The notes beneath the pieces were generated by a model, which was not told the DNA's origin, ran no database searches, and worked only from the letters and a program-made list of their open reading frames with translations. Positions 52,613-61,481 of a stretch of DNA of 64,000 bases are shown piece after piece. Every line of letters begins with the position of its first letter. Position 1 is the stretch's first letter. The stretch lies in assembly GCA_038106145.1 (NCBI GenBank), contig JAYODD010000005.1, forward strand, positions 1 to 64,000, read 5' to 3'. This DNA is from JBFJKD01 sp038106145. Its GTDB lineage: Bacteria; Pseudomonadota; Gammaproteobacteria; Pseudomonadales; Porticoccaceae. The position numbers were made by a program, and so were the translations under genes.

Positions 52613-55600
52613 TCAGGGTTTACGTTCCGTATAACTTTCTTCCGCGCTCGCCGTGGTCCGTTTAATCCGGGGCGGTGGATTTTCCCACAACCGGCCCGTG
52701 GCCAGGCACTGCCAGCCCCATTTAACCCAGTTTAGCAACGCGAACACCAGCCACAGCGACCAGGCCAGCATCGCCACCCGATAGGCCCACAGGGGTACGC
52801 TCACTACCTGGCCCTGGGGCAGAGTGTTGGTGCTGTGGTCCTGGTACCACTGGTACAGGTAATTGCTTGATCCGTTGCCAGTAATTTGCATATCCGGTGC
52901 GGATAGCAAGCTTTGGGGAATGGTGGAAAACAGGCTTAGTAGCGCCACGATAGACAGGGCGATGAGTCCTACCTGAACGAGATTTACTACCCCCGTGGAG
53001 CGGCGGCGGCGCGCTTCCATGGCGAAGAACCACAACACAACCGGCACGCTGCCGACCATATTCACTGTACTCATGCCGATGGTCAACAACAGCCACTGCC
53101 AGGTTTTTACCGGTATCGACAACCCCATACGTTTACTGCCTACACCCAGTGTCACGGCTACCCCGATAATAACCGCCAGCACGCCCCAGTAGAGCATCGC
53201 CGGACCGATGTCCGGGCCGTTGATCAGCAGCGGCCAGCGCGAGTGGGGTAATTCCATTTTGAGGCCGATATTATTAGCCGGAGTGGCCAGTGCCAATGCG
53301 GGTGTGGCCGTGGTAGTTGCGACACCGGTGTCCAGCGCCCATTGCATATCGACGGTCTGCAGACCGGGGCGCAGGGGGATCACTACCGTACTATCGTCCA
53401 TGGAGCGGGTCTGCTCGCTCCCATCTATCGTCAGACGTTGCAGCTTGCCAGGTAGCGGCAGGGTGACCGGGTAGTCGCCCCCCAGGCTGGAACGAATTGC
53501 CAGGGTGACCTGCAGCGCCGCGCTGCGGGCGCCGGGCCGATAGTCGAGGGTCGCGCTTTCCACCGTGGTGGTTGGTCCGGCTATCGGCTCCGGTTTGATG
53601 GCCGACAGAATGAGGCGCTCTCCCGGCCAGGGGCGCCAGGTTGGCAGCGCGGCCCGAGCAGGATCCGCGGCCTTTACCGGGGGTAGTCCCTCGCTGACCA
53701 CATGCCAGCGGGGTGAGCTGTTGACGCGCCATTGTTCCACCCAGGCGGGGTTGTCGGCGGCGGTCAGGGTTAGCTGCTCGGTGATGGGCAGCGTGGAACG
53801 CCATTGTAGCCTGGTCTGGCGGCTGTCGAGTGCCACCAGTATTTCGCGGTTCTCCACGGTCAGCCCCGAGCTTACCACCGACTCATCTGGCAACAATGCA
53901 ACGCGCAGGTTGACGGGCCCCATACCAGGCGCGACCCGGGTCACCGTGGTCAGCACTTGCCAGTCCAGATCAAGTATGATCTCCCGTTCGACCCTTACAA
54001 AAGGGACGATGGGGTTTGGCGCGAGGGTTTCGGCTGCCTGTTTGTGCTCGCGCTTGTGCAGTTGTAGCGAGCCGCCCGGCACGGCCCCACGCACCAGGCC
54101 TTCAACCTTCCACTCCGGCGCGACCACCGAGACATTGTGTGCGGTCAACGCGAAGGGCAGTGTGATTTGCTCGTTCGTAACGTTGCCGCTCAGCACCAAG
54201 TCGTGCCCTCCCGCGTCGAGGGCCACCCACAGTTTGTTCCCGTCCCGCGCCAGGGGTGCGGGCTGGCCGTCGACCAACAGGGTTTGCGGTTGCCAGTTGT
54301 CATCCCCTGGCAGGGGCAGCGCGATCCTGGCGCCGGCGTTGGCGCGTACCCGCAGTAGCATGCGGTTATCGTCGAGTTGTATATGCACGGCCTGAATAGA
54401 CGCACACTGGGGTGAGCAGGCTGGCGCACGGGTAAGTTCAGCGCGCAATTCGTCGAGCAGTGCGGGTGGCGGGAACGACGCGGCATCGGCAGCGGGCCCA
54501 TAACCGCCGAGGGTCAGGCAGAGCAATGCCGGCCACAGATACGTCCCGATTGTTACGCCAGCGGGGCCGGCATTTTTTGTGGGAGCATTCCCGCCTCCAG
54601 GGCGTCCCGCACCCAGTACTGCGCGCGCCAGGCCGAACAGCAACAATCCGCTCAGCGCGATCTGAATAAATTTAAGTAGCCGGGTCAGCCAGGGCGGGCT
54701 CAGGTACAGCTTCAGGGGTTCGTCGGCGCGCACCGGGGCATTCCAGTCCAGATGTGTCTGCCGCCACTGCCAGGTGGGCTCCCCGGGTCCGGTTTGCACG
54801 TTGTCGGTGGGCTGGTAACGTTCGCGCCGGGGTGTTTCGGCGACATCTTTTTTGGCTTCCAAACTGTCCAGTGTCGCTACCGTACTTTCCTCGAGCGCGC
54901 GCGGTGCCTGAACTGGCGCCGCCGAACGGGCGTAACTATGGGGGGCGGTATTGATGGCGCGTGGTTGTTCCAGCTGTGGGTAGAGTCCCTGGCGAATCTG
55001 TTGCACCGCAAACGCCAGCAGGATCAGCACCAGTACCCCCAGAGTGGCATAGCCAAACCACAGCACCCCCTGTCGGGTGCGCCCCTGCGGTAGCACGCGG
55101 ACAAGCGGTAGTACCCCGATCAGAACCACCCAGCTCCACAGTGGGGAGTGGCTTTCGTGGTAGGTGAGGGCGAGGACGGCGACGCCCAGTAATCCCCATT
55201 GCCAGCCCAGTAGTCTCGTCAGAGCGCCAACCACCAGCAGGCAGATAAACAGGTCCCACAGATCCCAACTCGACAGCCAGGAGGACTGGACGCGATCGGG
55301 TCCCGCCGCGTGCCACAGGTGCCAGCCGGGGGGTAGCCGCAATTCCACGGCGACCCCATCAAAATCCTGCTGCCAGCCGCTGGCAGCAAGCGCCGCGGCG
55401 GGCTCGATACGGCTTATCGCCTCCACGTTAACCTGTGCCTGACGTATTTCAATGCCGGCGTTTTGTTCTCCCGGCAGGCGGGTGACCACCTGCGGTTCAC
55501 CCCCGGAGACGATTCTCCCCAGGGCCAGTTCCGGCTGCGCCCGCAGGCGCCAGTTGTGGGTTAGCGTACCGCTGATCAGATCCCGGGCAGTCATTCCCAC

Positions 55601-56698
55601 GCCGTTGAAATCCAGCCACAGGGTGCGTTGCAGGGACAATCGATTGGCTGCTGGCGTGGCGTCCCCCTGATACTGTTCCCGCAAAGTCAGAGTGTCGTCG
55701 GGACCGAGCAGGTAGGTGGGGAGGTTGCGATACTCTTCGGGTAAATCCAGTTGCGATGGGTCGACCGCGGTCACACCTTCCACCCGTACGCCACGCAGGG
55801 CCGGGTCGGCGCGAAAACTCCACACTTCCTGTGCCGGCCACTGTGCATCCAGTTGGCGCATGGCAAAGCGGTCCGGTGACGCGGTAAAACGAGCAGCGAG
55901 ACGCAAACGCCATTTACCAGCACGAGCCTGAACCCGCAGACGGCCGTCAGTTTCGATACGTGCTGGCAGGGGGGACGCAAAATCGATGGGTTGCGCGCCA
56001 TCCGGCAACAATTGGCCGACCAGTATTTCCCGCGGGCTTCCCGATACCGTGAGGCGTAACTCGGTTTCCAGCAGCAGTGGTACATCGTCGCTGAGTAGAC
56101 GAAAGACTTCAATACTGAGGGTGTTATCCTGTGCTGAACTGGCGCCGGTGGTGTCCCGATCCCGCAGCCACAGGCGCCCCTGCGCGTCGACGTCCACGAG
56201 CCCTGGCTTGCCTTCCACCAGTAACTTGATCAATGCGCTGTCGGCGGCCACCGGTAAATGCTGCGGTGGCTGATGCCAGCGCAATAGCCCCTCAATGGCG
56301 TAGCGTCCGGGTGTGGCAAACAGCGCGGGTCTGCCGTTTTTTTCCAGGACGGCGGCGGGCGCGTTATTCACGGTGACCTGGAGCGGCCAGTGTTTACGGT
56401 TGCCCGGCAGATAAATCCAGCCTTCACCATACAGGGTCCAGTGCTGGGCAAAGCGCGCTTCCGGTTGCGTTATTTCGAGCGTTAGTTCACCCGGCCATAC
56501 GCAGCGCCGCTGCCCGGGTTGTTCGTCTGCGCTGTGGGACAGGCGCGGGCACCGGTGTGACTTGTCGTCTTTAAGCACCCAGGGCGCCCATGGCGCCAGT
56601 TCGTCGGGAATTGTTGCCGCTGCGCTCGATGGAAATAAGCTCCAGAGTCCTGCGCACAGCGATGCCAGTATGAATACGGCTGGACGAACCCTGGTCAT
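52613..56698 (-). CDS. 1361-residue membrane protein built as an internal tandem duplication; unknown family
   Basis: I do not recognise a family. The protein has a signal peptide (1-28) and a large extracytoplasmic beta-rich part (about 30-470). A membrane bundle follows (about 475-575 and 670-700), then a second extracytoplasmic part (about 750-1155) and a second bundle (about 1160-1330). The halves align along their length: WIYLPGNRKHWPLQ with IALPLPGDDNWQPQ, VTVNNAPAAVLEKNG with LLVDGQPAPLARDG, LPPGWHLWHAAGPD with LPHSRWPLLINGPD. Each half also has a Cys-containing segment before the first strand. Between the halves is a low-complexity linker (about 580-665). The strand and linker pattern suggests an envelope assembly or scaffold protein, but this is inference. 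PilZ follows downstream. Confidence 0.85.
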   Translation of the reverse strand: MTRVRPAVFILASLCAGLWSLFPSSAAATIPDELAPWAPWVLKDDKSHRCPRLSHSADEQPGQRRCVWPGELTLEITQPEARFAQHWTLYGEGWIYLPGNRKHWPLQVTVNNAPAAVLEKNGRPALFATPGRYAIEGLLRWHQPPQHLPVAADSALIKLLVEGKPGLVDVDAQGRLWLRDRDTTGASSAQDNTLSIEVFRLLSDDVPLLLETELRLTVSGSPREILVGQLLPDGAQPIDFASPLPARIETDGRLRVQARAGKWRLRLAARFTASPDRFAMRQLDAQWPAQEVWSFRADPALRGVRVEGVTAVDPSQLDLPEEYRNLPTYLLGPDDTLTLREQYQGDATPAANRLSLQRTLWLDFNGVGMTARDLISGTLTHNWRLRAQPELALGRIVSGGEPQVVTRLPGEQNAGIEIRQAQVNVEAISRIEPAAALAASGWQQDFDGVAVELRLPPGWHLWHAAGPDRVQSSWLSSWDLWDLFICLLVVGALTRLLGWQWGLLGVAVLALTYHESHSPLWSWVVLIGVLPLVRVLPQGRTRQGVLWFGYATLGVLVLILLAFAVQQIRQGLYPQLEQPRAINTAPHSYARSAAPVQAPRALEESTVATLDSLEAKKDVAETPRRERYQPTDNVQTGPGEPTWQWRQTHLDWNAPVRADEPLKLYLSPPWLTRLLKFIQIALSGLLLFGLARAVLGAGRPGGGNAPTKNAGPAGVTIGTYLWPALLCLTLGGYGPAADAASFPPPALLDELRAELTRAPACSPQCASIQAVHIQLDDNRMLLRVRANAGARIALPLPGDDNWQPQTLLVDGQPAPLARDGNKLWVALDAGGHDLVLSGNVTNEQITLPFALTAHNVSVVAPEWKVEGLVRGAVPGGSLQLHKREHKQAAETLAPNPIVPFVRVEREIILDLDWQVLTTVTRVAPGMGPVNLRVALLPDESVVSSGLTVENREILVALDSRQTRLQWRSTLPITEQLTLTAADNPAWVEQWRVNSSPRWHVVSEGLPPVKAADPARAALPTWRPWPGERLILSAIKPEPIAGPTTTVESATLDYRPGARSAALQVTLAIRSSLGGDYPVTLPLPGKLQRLTIDGSEQTRSMDDSTVVIPLRPGLQTVDMQWALDTGVATTTATPALALATPANNIGLKMELPHSRWPLLINGPDIGPAMLYWGVLAVIIGVAVTLGVGSKRMGLSIPVKTWQWLLLTIGMSTVNMVGSVPVVLWFFAMEARRRRSTGVVNLVQVGLIALSIVALLSLFSTIPQSLLSAPDMQITGNGSSNYLYQWYQDHSTNTLPQGQVVSVPLWAYRVAMLAWSLWLVFALLNWVKWGWQCLATGRLWENPPPRIKRTTASAEESYTERKP

Positions 56699-57056
56699 GG
56701 ACGCACTCCTGGTGACAGTAACAAGCTGTGGTGCAGGCCTGTGATCGGTTTGGCACGAACTTGACGGGCACTTTGTCGCAAACGTTTACGGCGCCATGCC
56801 ACGGTCCAGTGGCTCGCAGTCGAACCCGGTCCCACTGTTCATCGATTTATTACTCGCGCTTATTGTTTATTGCGCGCATCAGATTAACAAGTCCCTTTCT
56901 TACGTGCCAGGCGCTTTAATTCTTAGCGTGGAACTAATCACAACACAGAGTCTCCAACGGTGCTTATATCATTCGGCCAGGCACCCCTTGATGCGTAGCA
57001 GGTACAACACCGTTTTAGACACTGACCCGGAAAAACCTCGCGGACAAGCGTGTAAT
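56699..57056. other. Divergent intergenic region, giant protein / cptA-like
   Basis: This 358-nt space separates divergent genes. A + strand frame is open from 56796 into cptA without a stop, with in-frame ATGs at 56796 and 56991. The encoded residues do not resemble any EptC/CptA N-terminus, and a Cys- and Arg-rich stretch suggests non-coding DNA. I see no other structure of note. Confidence 0.5.
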
Positions 57057-58718
57057 ATGTCCTTAATCTATCTATTTTTCTTCTATTTTTCCGGCGTCTA
57101 CCAGGCTAGCGTGTGGGCGACTGGGCACAGTAGCACCGGATTGCGCCAGGCCATCTACATGAGTGCCCTGTGGCTGATACCGGTGCTGTTATGGCCGCGT
57201 TTCACTCGCCAGATTACGGCGATGGTCGGGTTGTTGCTGTGGGCCGCGTCACTGGTGGCCCTGGGTTACATGCTGGTATACGGACAGGAATTCTCGCAAA
57301 GTGTCATTTTTACGCTGTTTGAATCCAACGCCGCTGAGTCGAGCGAATATTTACAGGTTTATTTTCAGTGGTGGATGCTATTAGTGTTTGCCCTGTACAC
57401 CGCGCTGCCGATCTGGCTTTGGTTTCAGGTGCAGCCGGTGCGACTTGTTCCGCGTCGGCGTCTGGCGACAGCGGGGTTGTGTGCGGCCGTGACCCTGTAT
57501 TCGCTGGTGATGCCGGTCCTAAAAGGTGCATCGTTCACCAATGCCTTCGATCATTTCACCACGCGACTGGAACCGGCCACCCCCTGGCAGACGGTTATCG
57601 GCTACGCCAAGTACCGGCAACAATTGAATGGCGTAAATGCTTTGTTGGAGAAAAACCGGGCTGCGGCGCAGCTCGCAAATCTGGTCGATCACAACGCCGA
57701 TAAGCCGGTGACGCTGGTGCTGGTGATCGGTGAATCCACCAATCGCGAGAGGATGAGTCTGTACGGCTATGGACGCAAAACTACGCCCAAATTAGACGCC
57801 CTGCGCGACGAATTGATGGTGTTCGACAACGTCATTACTCCGCGACCCTATACCATTGAGGCGTTGCAGCAGGCATTGATCATGGGTCAGCAACGCCATC
57901 CTCTGGCCGAACTCTCCCAGCCCACGCTGGTGGACTTGATGCAGCAGGCGGGTTACGAAACATTCTGGATCACCAATCAGCAAACCATGACCCGGCGCAA
58001 TACGATGCTGACGTTCTTTTCCGCCCAGGCTGACCACCAGACCTATCTGAACAACAATCGCACGCAGAACGCGGAGCAATACGACGGCGCGGTGGTGGCA
58101 CCCTTTCGGCAGGCGCTGGGCCATCCCGCCACACGCAAGTTTATCGTGGTGCATTTGCTCGGCACGCACATGAGTTACCGCTACCGCTATCCGGCGACAT
58201 TTGATCGATTTACAGACGGCGCAGGTATTCCGGCCTGGGTCACCAGCGATGAACAGGCGATGTACAACAGCTACGACAATGCCGTGCTGTATAACGATAG
58301 CGTTGTCGCCGCGTTGATTGAATCCTTCAAGGCAGCAGACCCCAACGGTTTTCTGTTGTATTTTTCCGACCACGGGGAGGAGGTTTACGATGACCCGGAG
58401 CGAGCGTTTGTCGGCCGCGACGAAGCTGCGCCGACGGCGGCGATGTATACCGTCCCGTTCATTCTGTGGCGCTCGGCAAGTTGGAGGGCCAGTAACGGTG
58501 CCATCGACGAGGAATGCCTCCATCGCCCCTACAGTATCGCCTATCTGATCGACTCGATTGCCGATCTGGCGGGCATTACCGCGTCCACCCTCGATACGAA
58601 ACGGAGTATCGTCAACCGGCATTTTGCAACACCGACGTTGTTGGTTGGCAATCCCGATGCTCCCCGCGACGTGGTCCGTTATCCGCTGCGGAATCTACTC
58701 TTGCCCACCGAAGGTTGA
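57057..58718 (+). CDS. cptA: Phosphoethanolamine transferase CptA/EptC-like
   Basis: This 553-residue inner-membrane enzyme has four or five N-terminal transmembrane helices (1-175) and a periplasmic alkaline-phosphatase-fold catalytic domain (about 215-540). It aligns over its length with E. coli CptA (EptC), for example YGQEFSQSVIFTLFESN, LVLVIGESTNRERMSLYGY and FDNVITPRPYTIEALQQAL, where Thr is the nucleophile. FWITNQQTMTRRNTML and YFSDHGEEVYD complete the metal site. CptA adds phosphoethanolamine to the LPS core. ATG 57057 matches the start of the first helix. It is not linked to LPS genes here. Confidence 0.92.
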   Translation: MSLIYLFFFYFSGVYQASVWATGHSSTGLRQAIYMSALWLIPVLLWPRFTRQITAMVGLLLWAASLVALGYMLVYGQEFSQSVIFTLFESNAAESSEYLQVYFQWWMLLVFALYTALPIWLWFQVQPVRLVPRRRLATAGLCAAVTLYSLVMPVLKGASFTNAFDHFTTRLEPATPWQTVIGYAKYRQQLNGVNALLEKNRAAAQLANLVDHNADKPVTLVLVIGESTNRERMSLYGYGRKTTPKLDALRDELMVFDNVITPRPYTIEALQQALIMGQQRHPLAELSQPTLVDLMQQAGYETFWITNQQTMTRRNTMLTFFSAQADHQTYLNNNRTQNAEQYDGAVVAPFRQALGHPATRKFIVVHLLGTHMSYRYRYPATFDRFTDGAGIPAWVTSDEQAMYNSYDNAVLYNDSVVAALIESFKAADPNGFLLYFSDHGEEVYDDPERAFVGRDEAAPTAAMYTVPFILWRSASWRASNGAIDEECLHRPYSIAYLIDSIADLAGITASTLDTKRSIVNRHFATPTLLVGNPDAPRDVVRYPLRNLLLPTEG

Positions 58719-58844
58719 GCTGGAGGGAAACTTGCAAAACATAAAAACGCAACTATCCTTAAAAGGATTCTGACGCTGATTTGATGCTAAACAGAGCAGG
58801 GATGGCTGGACGGTTTTCTCCCGCGTAATATCAATTATTTTCCG

Positions 58845-58869
58845 CTCGACCGGCGTCTTGCCGGTCGAG
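58845..58869 (+). promoter_or_regulatory. Perfect 10-bp hairpin in the leader of the CBS-like membrane gene
   Basis: CTCGACCGGC (58845-58854), the loop GTCTT, and GCCGGTCGAG (58860-58869) form a perfect stem. It ends 4 nt before the GAGGGG ribosome-binding site (58874-58879) of the gene starting at 58886. No T-run follows on the + strand, so it is more likely a leader hairpin than a terminator of cptA, though it may be both. Confidence 0.55.
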
Positions 58870-58885
58870 TCGCGAGGGGTGTCCG

Positions 58886-59683
58886 ATGCAAAAATGGCAG
58901 GTTGTTGCATTACTGGTGTTGGGTATCGTACTGGTGGCCGGCGCGGTGCTGGCGCGGGTTAAATTTGGCGACAGGTTCGAATTGAAAACCCTTGATCTGG
59001 TGTTGTTGGTATTGCCCCTGTTGTTGGTATTACTGGTGATGGGCAAGCTGAAAATGCTGGATGCGTTTGGGGTAAAAGCCGATTTTTCCGAACTGTTTGC
59101 CGACGCCGCGCGCACGGGTATCGCCGCCGACGTGGCGGATACGCAAGCGCCGGGTATGGACGAGGTGGTCAATCTGCTGGAAATGGCCGCCAAGGGCAGC
59201 GTGCAGGATATTCCGCGGCTGGTGGAACAAAAAACCCAGGCGCTGGTGTTCAGGCTCGGTCACGGCGGCTATTACGGCCCCGCCATAGAGCGTTATCTCG
59301 ACGCGCTTTATGCCAGTTCCTATTTGCAGTATTTAATTATATTGAACGACGACGGCAAGTTATTTGGCATCTACCAGGCTCTGGATGTGGCGGTGTATTT
59401 TCGCGCCGAAAAAGAGCGCGCTTACCGGGATTTCGCCAAATGGTTAAACGAGGCGTCAGACAGCGCACGCCAGCGCCTGACAAAATTACCCGGCTTTGTC
59501 GCTGCGCAGCTGGCGGTGACCCCGGATGCGAGCAAGCGCGAAGTGCTCAGCCAGATGGATCATCTGCAGGTCAACACCATTCCAGTGGTGGATGCCCAGG
59601 GGTTTTTTATGGGCACGGTCGAGCGCTCGCGCCTGACCTCCAGCCTGATTCTGGAGGTGGCCGAGCGCATCGAAGCGCGTTAG
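58886..59683 (+). CDS. Two-helix membrane protein with CBS-like domains
   Basis: This 265-residue protein has two N-terminal transmembrane helices (about 5-24 and 36-53) and a cytoplasmic part (about 100-262) with a CBS-like pair. The second is clear: REVLSQMDHLQVNTIPVVD then GFFMGTVERSRLTSS, the TIPVVDxxGxxxGxV pattern of CBS domains. The first is weaker (YLQYLIILNDDGKLFGIYQA). I know no family of this exact build. CBS pairs often bind adenine nucleotides and regulate an attached or partner protein. It starts at ATG 58886, right after the 10-bp hairpin, and precedes a DUF2235 hydrolase gene by 58 nt. Confidence 0.72.
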   Translation: MQKWQVVALLVLGIVLVAGAVLARVKFGDRFELKTLDLVLLVLPLLLVLLVMGKLKMLDAFGVKADFSELFADAARTGIAADVADTQAPGMDEVVNLLEMAAKGSVQDIPRLVEQKTQALVFRLGHGGYYGPAIERYLDALYASSYLQYLIILNDDGKLFGIYQALDVAVYFRAEKERAYRDFAKWLNEASDSARQRLTKLPGFVAAQLAVTPDASKREVLSQMDHLQVNTIPVVDAQGFFMGTVERSRLTSSLILEVAERIEAR

Positions 59684-59741
59684 GTGGATGCTGTCAGATA
59701 GATGGTAGAGATAGTGCAAAAAACAGGGAGGAACAAGCGTT

Positions 59742-61274
59742 ATGCGTAATCTCATCGTTTGCTGCGACGGCACCTGGAACACCCCCGATCAGGAGGAAGA
59801 TGGTATCCCGGCACCCACCAACGTGGTGCGTCTCTACAACGCACTGGCCCGACCGGCCAACGCCGAAGGCGTCGCGCAACTGGCCTACTACCACCCGGGA
59901 GTTGGCACCGAAGGCAACTGGTGGCAGAAACTGGCGGGTGGCGCCACCGGTTCAGGTTTGAGTGACAACATTAAAAGCGCCTATCGTTGGTTGGCAACCC
60001 ACTATCAAGCCGGTGATCGCATCTACCTGTTTGGGTTTAGCCGCGGCGCTTATACGGTGCGTAGCCTGGCGGGCATGCTCGGTAAGGTCGGATTGCTCAA
60101 TACCAGGGATTTGGCTGACAACGACCTGTGGAAACGGGTGGAAACGGCGTTTACCAGGGGTTATGGCAAACGCCAGGCGCGTTCCGAGTGGAGCAAGGAC
60201 TGGGCTTTTCACTCGGCCAGCGCCAGTGTGCCTACTGATGTACCCGTGCACTTTCTCGGTGTTTGGGACACCGTGGGGGCGTTGGGGATACCCAACGATA
60301 TGGCGGTTCTCAATCTGCTCGACGACAGCGACGATTACGCGTTTCACGACACCACTCTGGGGCACGGGGTGCACCATGCGCGCCAGGCGGTGGCCGCCGA
60401 TGAGATGCGGGCCAGTTTTGCGCCCACACTATGGGATAACCCGGATACTCATCCGGATGTTAAACAGCTGTGGTTTCCCGGTGTGCACAGCGACGTCGGT
60501 GGCGGGTATGTGGAGAGTGGGCTTTCCGACGGCGCTTTAAAGTGGATGATGGATGAGGCCCGTAGTCAGGGCCTGGGGTTTCACGCGGGGCTTTACGGCC
60601 AGGTGGTGCCGGACTGCCGAGGTTTGTTGCACGATTCCCGCAACGGTTTGTTCAAGGTGATGCGCTCCCAGCCACGCAGTGTGCCACTGCTTAAATCCGG
60701 CCCGGCACTGCACGATTCAATTCTCGATCGCCAGAGTAATCCGCCCATTACTCAGGGGCTTTATCGCCCCACCATCGATCTGGGTCCGGGGGAGACACAG
60801 GTTTGTACGGTGTTCGCTTCTCAACCCTGGAATGACACGGGAATTTATCTTCACGGGGGGGCGACTTATCAGTTTTTCGCTAGCGGGCAGTGGCTCGATC
60901 GCAAAATCAAGTGCGGTCCGGCGGGCACTACGGACGGCAAGTTTCACCCGGGGGAAATTGTCCATCTGGCCGGTACCCTATGGGGCAAGATCGAATCCGG
61001 CTTCAAAAAACTCAGTGGTAACGAGGAGGCCGACTTTCGTGGTTCGCGCCGCGAAGAAAAGTTGCCCTGGTTCTGTTTGGTGGGCGTAATTGCCAATGGC
61101 GCTAACCCCAACGCCGATGGGACCCCGGCGAGCCATGAGGTCATTCCGATCAAGGACGGATGTGGCTGGATCGCGGGCAAATCCGGCTACCTGTACTGTT
61201 TTGCCAACGATGCCTGGAATTTCTATGACAATAATCGGGGTAGCGTAGAATTGACAGTGCACAGATCGGCATGA
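59742..61274 (+). CDS. DUF2235 (Tle1-like) alpha/beta hydrolase with LecA-like C-terminal domain
   Basis: This 510-residue protein has an N-terminal DUF2235 domain (1-about 300). It starts with VCCDGTWN, then has the nucleophile elbow GFSRG (Ser100), GVWDTVGALG (Asp176) and GVHSDVGGGY (His249). This is the catalytic set of Tle1-type phospholipase effectors and related hydrolases. The last 160 residues look like a PA-IL (LecA) type lectin domain: GIYLHGGATYQFFASGQW, then LVGVI, GYLYCFAND and YDNNRGSVELTV. The D-x-Y-x-N-N-x-G pattern resembles the LecA calcium/galactose site. No signal peptide and no T6SS genes are visible. Which phospholipid or ester is cut is unknown. Confidence 0.8.
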   Translation: MRNLIVCCDGTWNTPDQEEDGIPAPTNVVRLYNALARPANAEGVAQLAYYHPGVGTEGNWWQKLAGGATGSGLSDNIKSAYRWLATHYQAGDRIYLFGFSRGAYTVRSLAGMLGKVGLLNTRDLADNDLWKRVETAFTRGYGKRQARSEWSKDWAFHSASASVPTDVPVHFLGVWDTVGALGIPNDMAVLNLLDDSDDYAFHDTTLGHGVHHARQAVAADEMRASFAPTLWDNPDTHPDVKQLWFPGVHSDVGGGYVESGLSDGALKWMMDEARSQGLGFHAGLYGQVVPDCRGLLHDSRNGLFKVMRSQPRSVPLLKSGPALHDSILDRQSNPPITQGLYRPTIDLGPGETQVCTVFASQPWNDTGIYLHGGATYQFFASGQWLDRKIKCGPAGTTDGKFHPGEIVHLAGTLWGKIESGFKKLSGNEEADFRGSRREEKLPWFCLVGVIANGANPNADGTPASHEVIPIKDGCGWIAGKSGYLYCFANDAWNFYDNNRGSVELTVHRSA

Positions 61275-61377
61275 TCTTCGGCTCGTTTGGATAAACGCGA
61301 TTCTGGTTGCAGGGCCGCCTGGGGCCAAGTCCGTGTGTCCCGCAGTCAGTTCCTTCGGTGTCTGGTAGACTGGGGGC

Positions 61378-61417
61378 CGTTGCCCGTGGGCGAGGGTACC
61401 TGACGCGCCGGGCAACG
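61378..61417 (+). promoter_or_regulatory. 9-bp inverted repeat upstream of the DUF4197 gene
   Basis: CGTTGCCCG (61378-61386) and CGGGCAACG (61409-61417) are perfect inverted copies separated by 22 nt. They lie between the DUF2235 and DUF4197 genes, 64 nt upstream of the latter. They may be a stem-loop ending the upstream transcript or a protein-binding dyad. No T-run is present. Confidence 0.4.
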
Positions 61418-61481
61418 ACCCGTGCAATCCACCGCGACCTGGTGTCAACGATTGGCCGCTCGCCTTTTGAGGGTTTTAACC

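Noticed and set aside
56796..57056. N-terminal extension of 87 residues before the CptA-like protein
   Set aside because: The residues do not match CptA/EptC, whose first membrane helix starts at the chosen ATG.
58755..58768. ATCCTT/AAGGAT inverted repeat after cptA
   Set aside because: The loop is only two bases and the stem short and AT-rich; likely chance.
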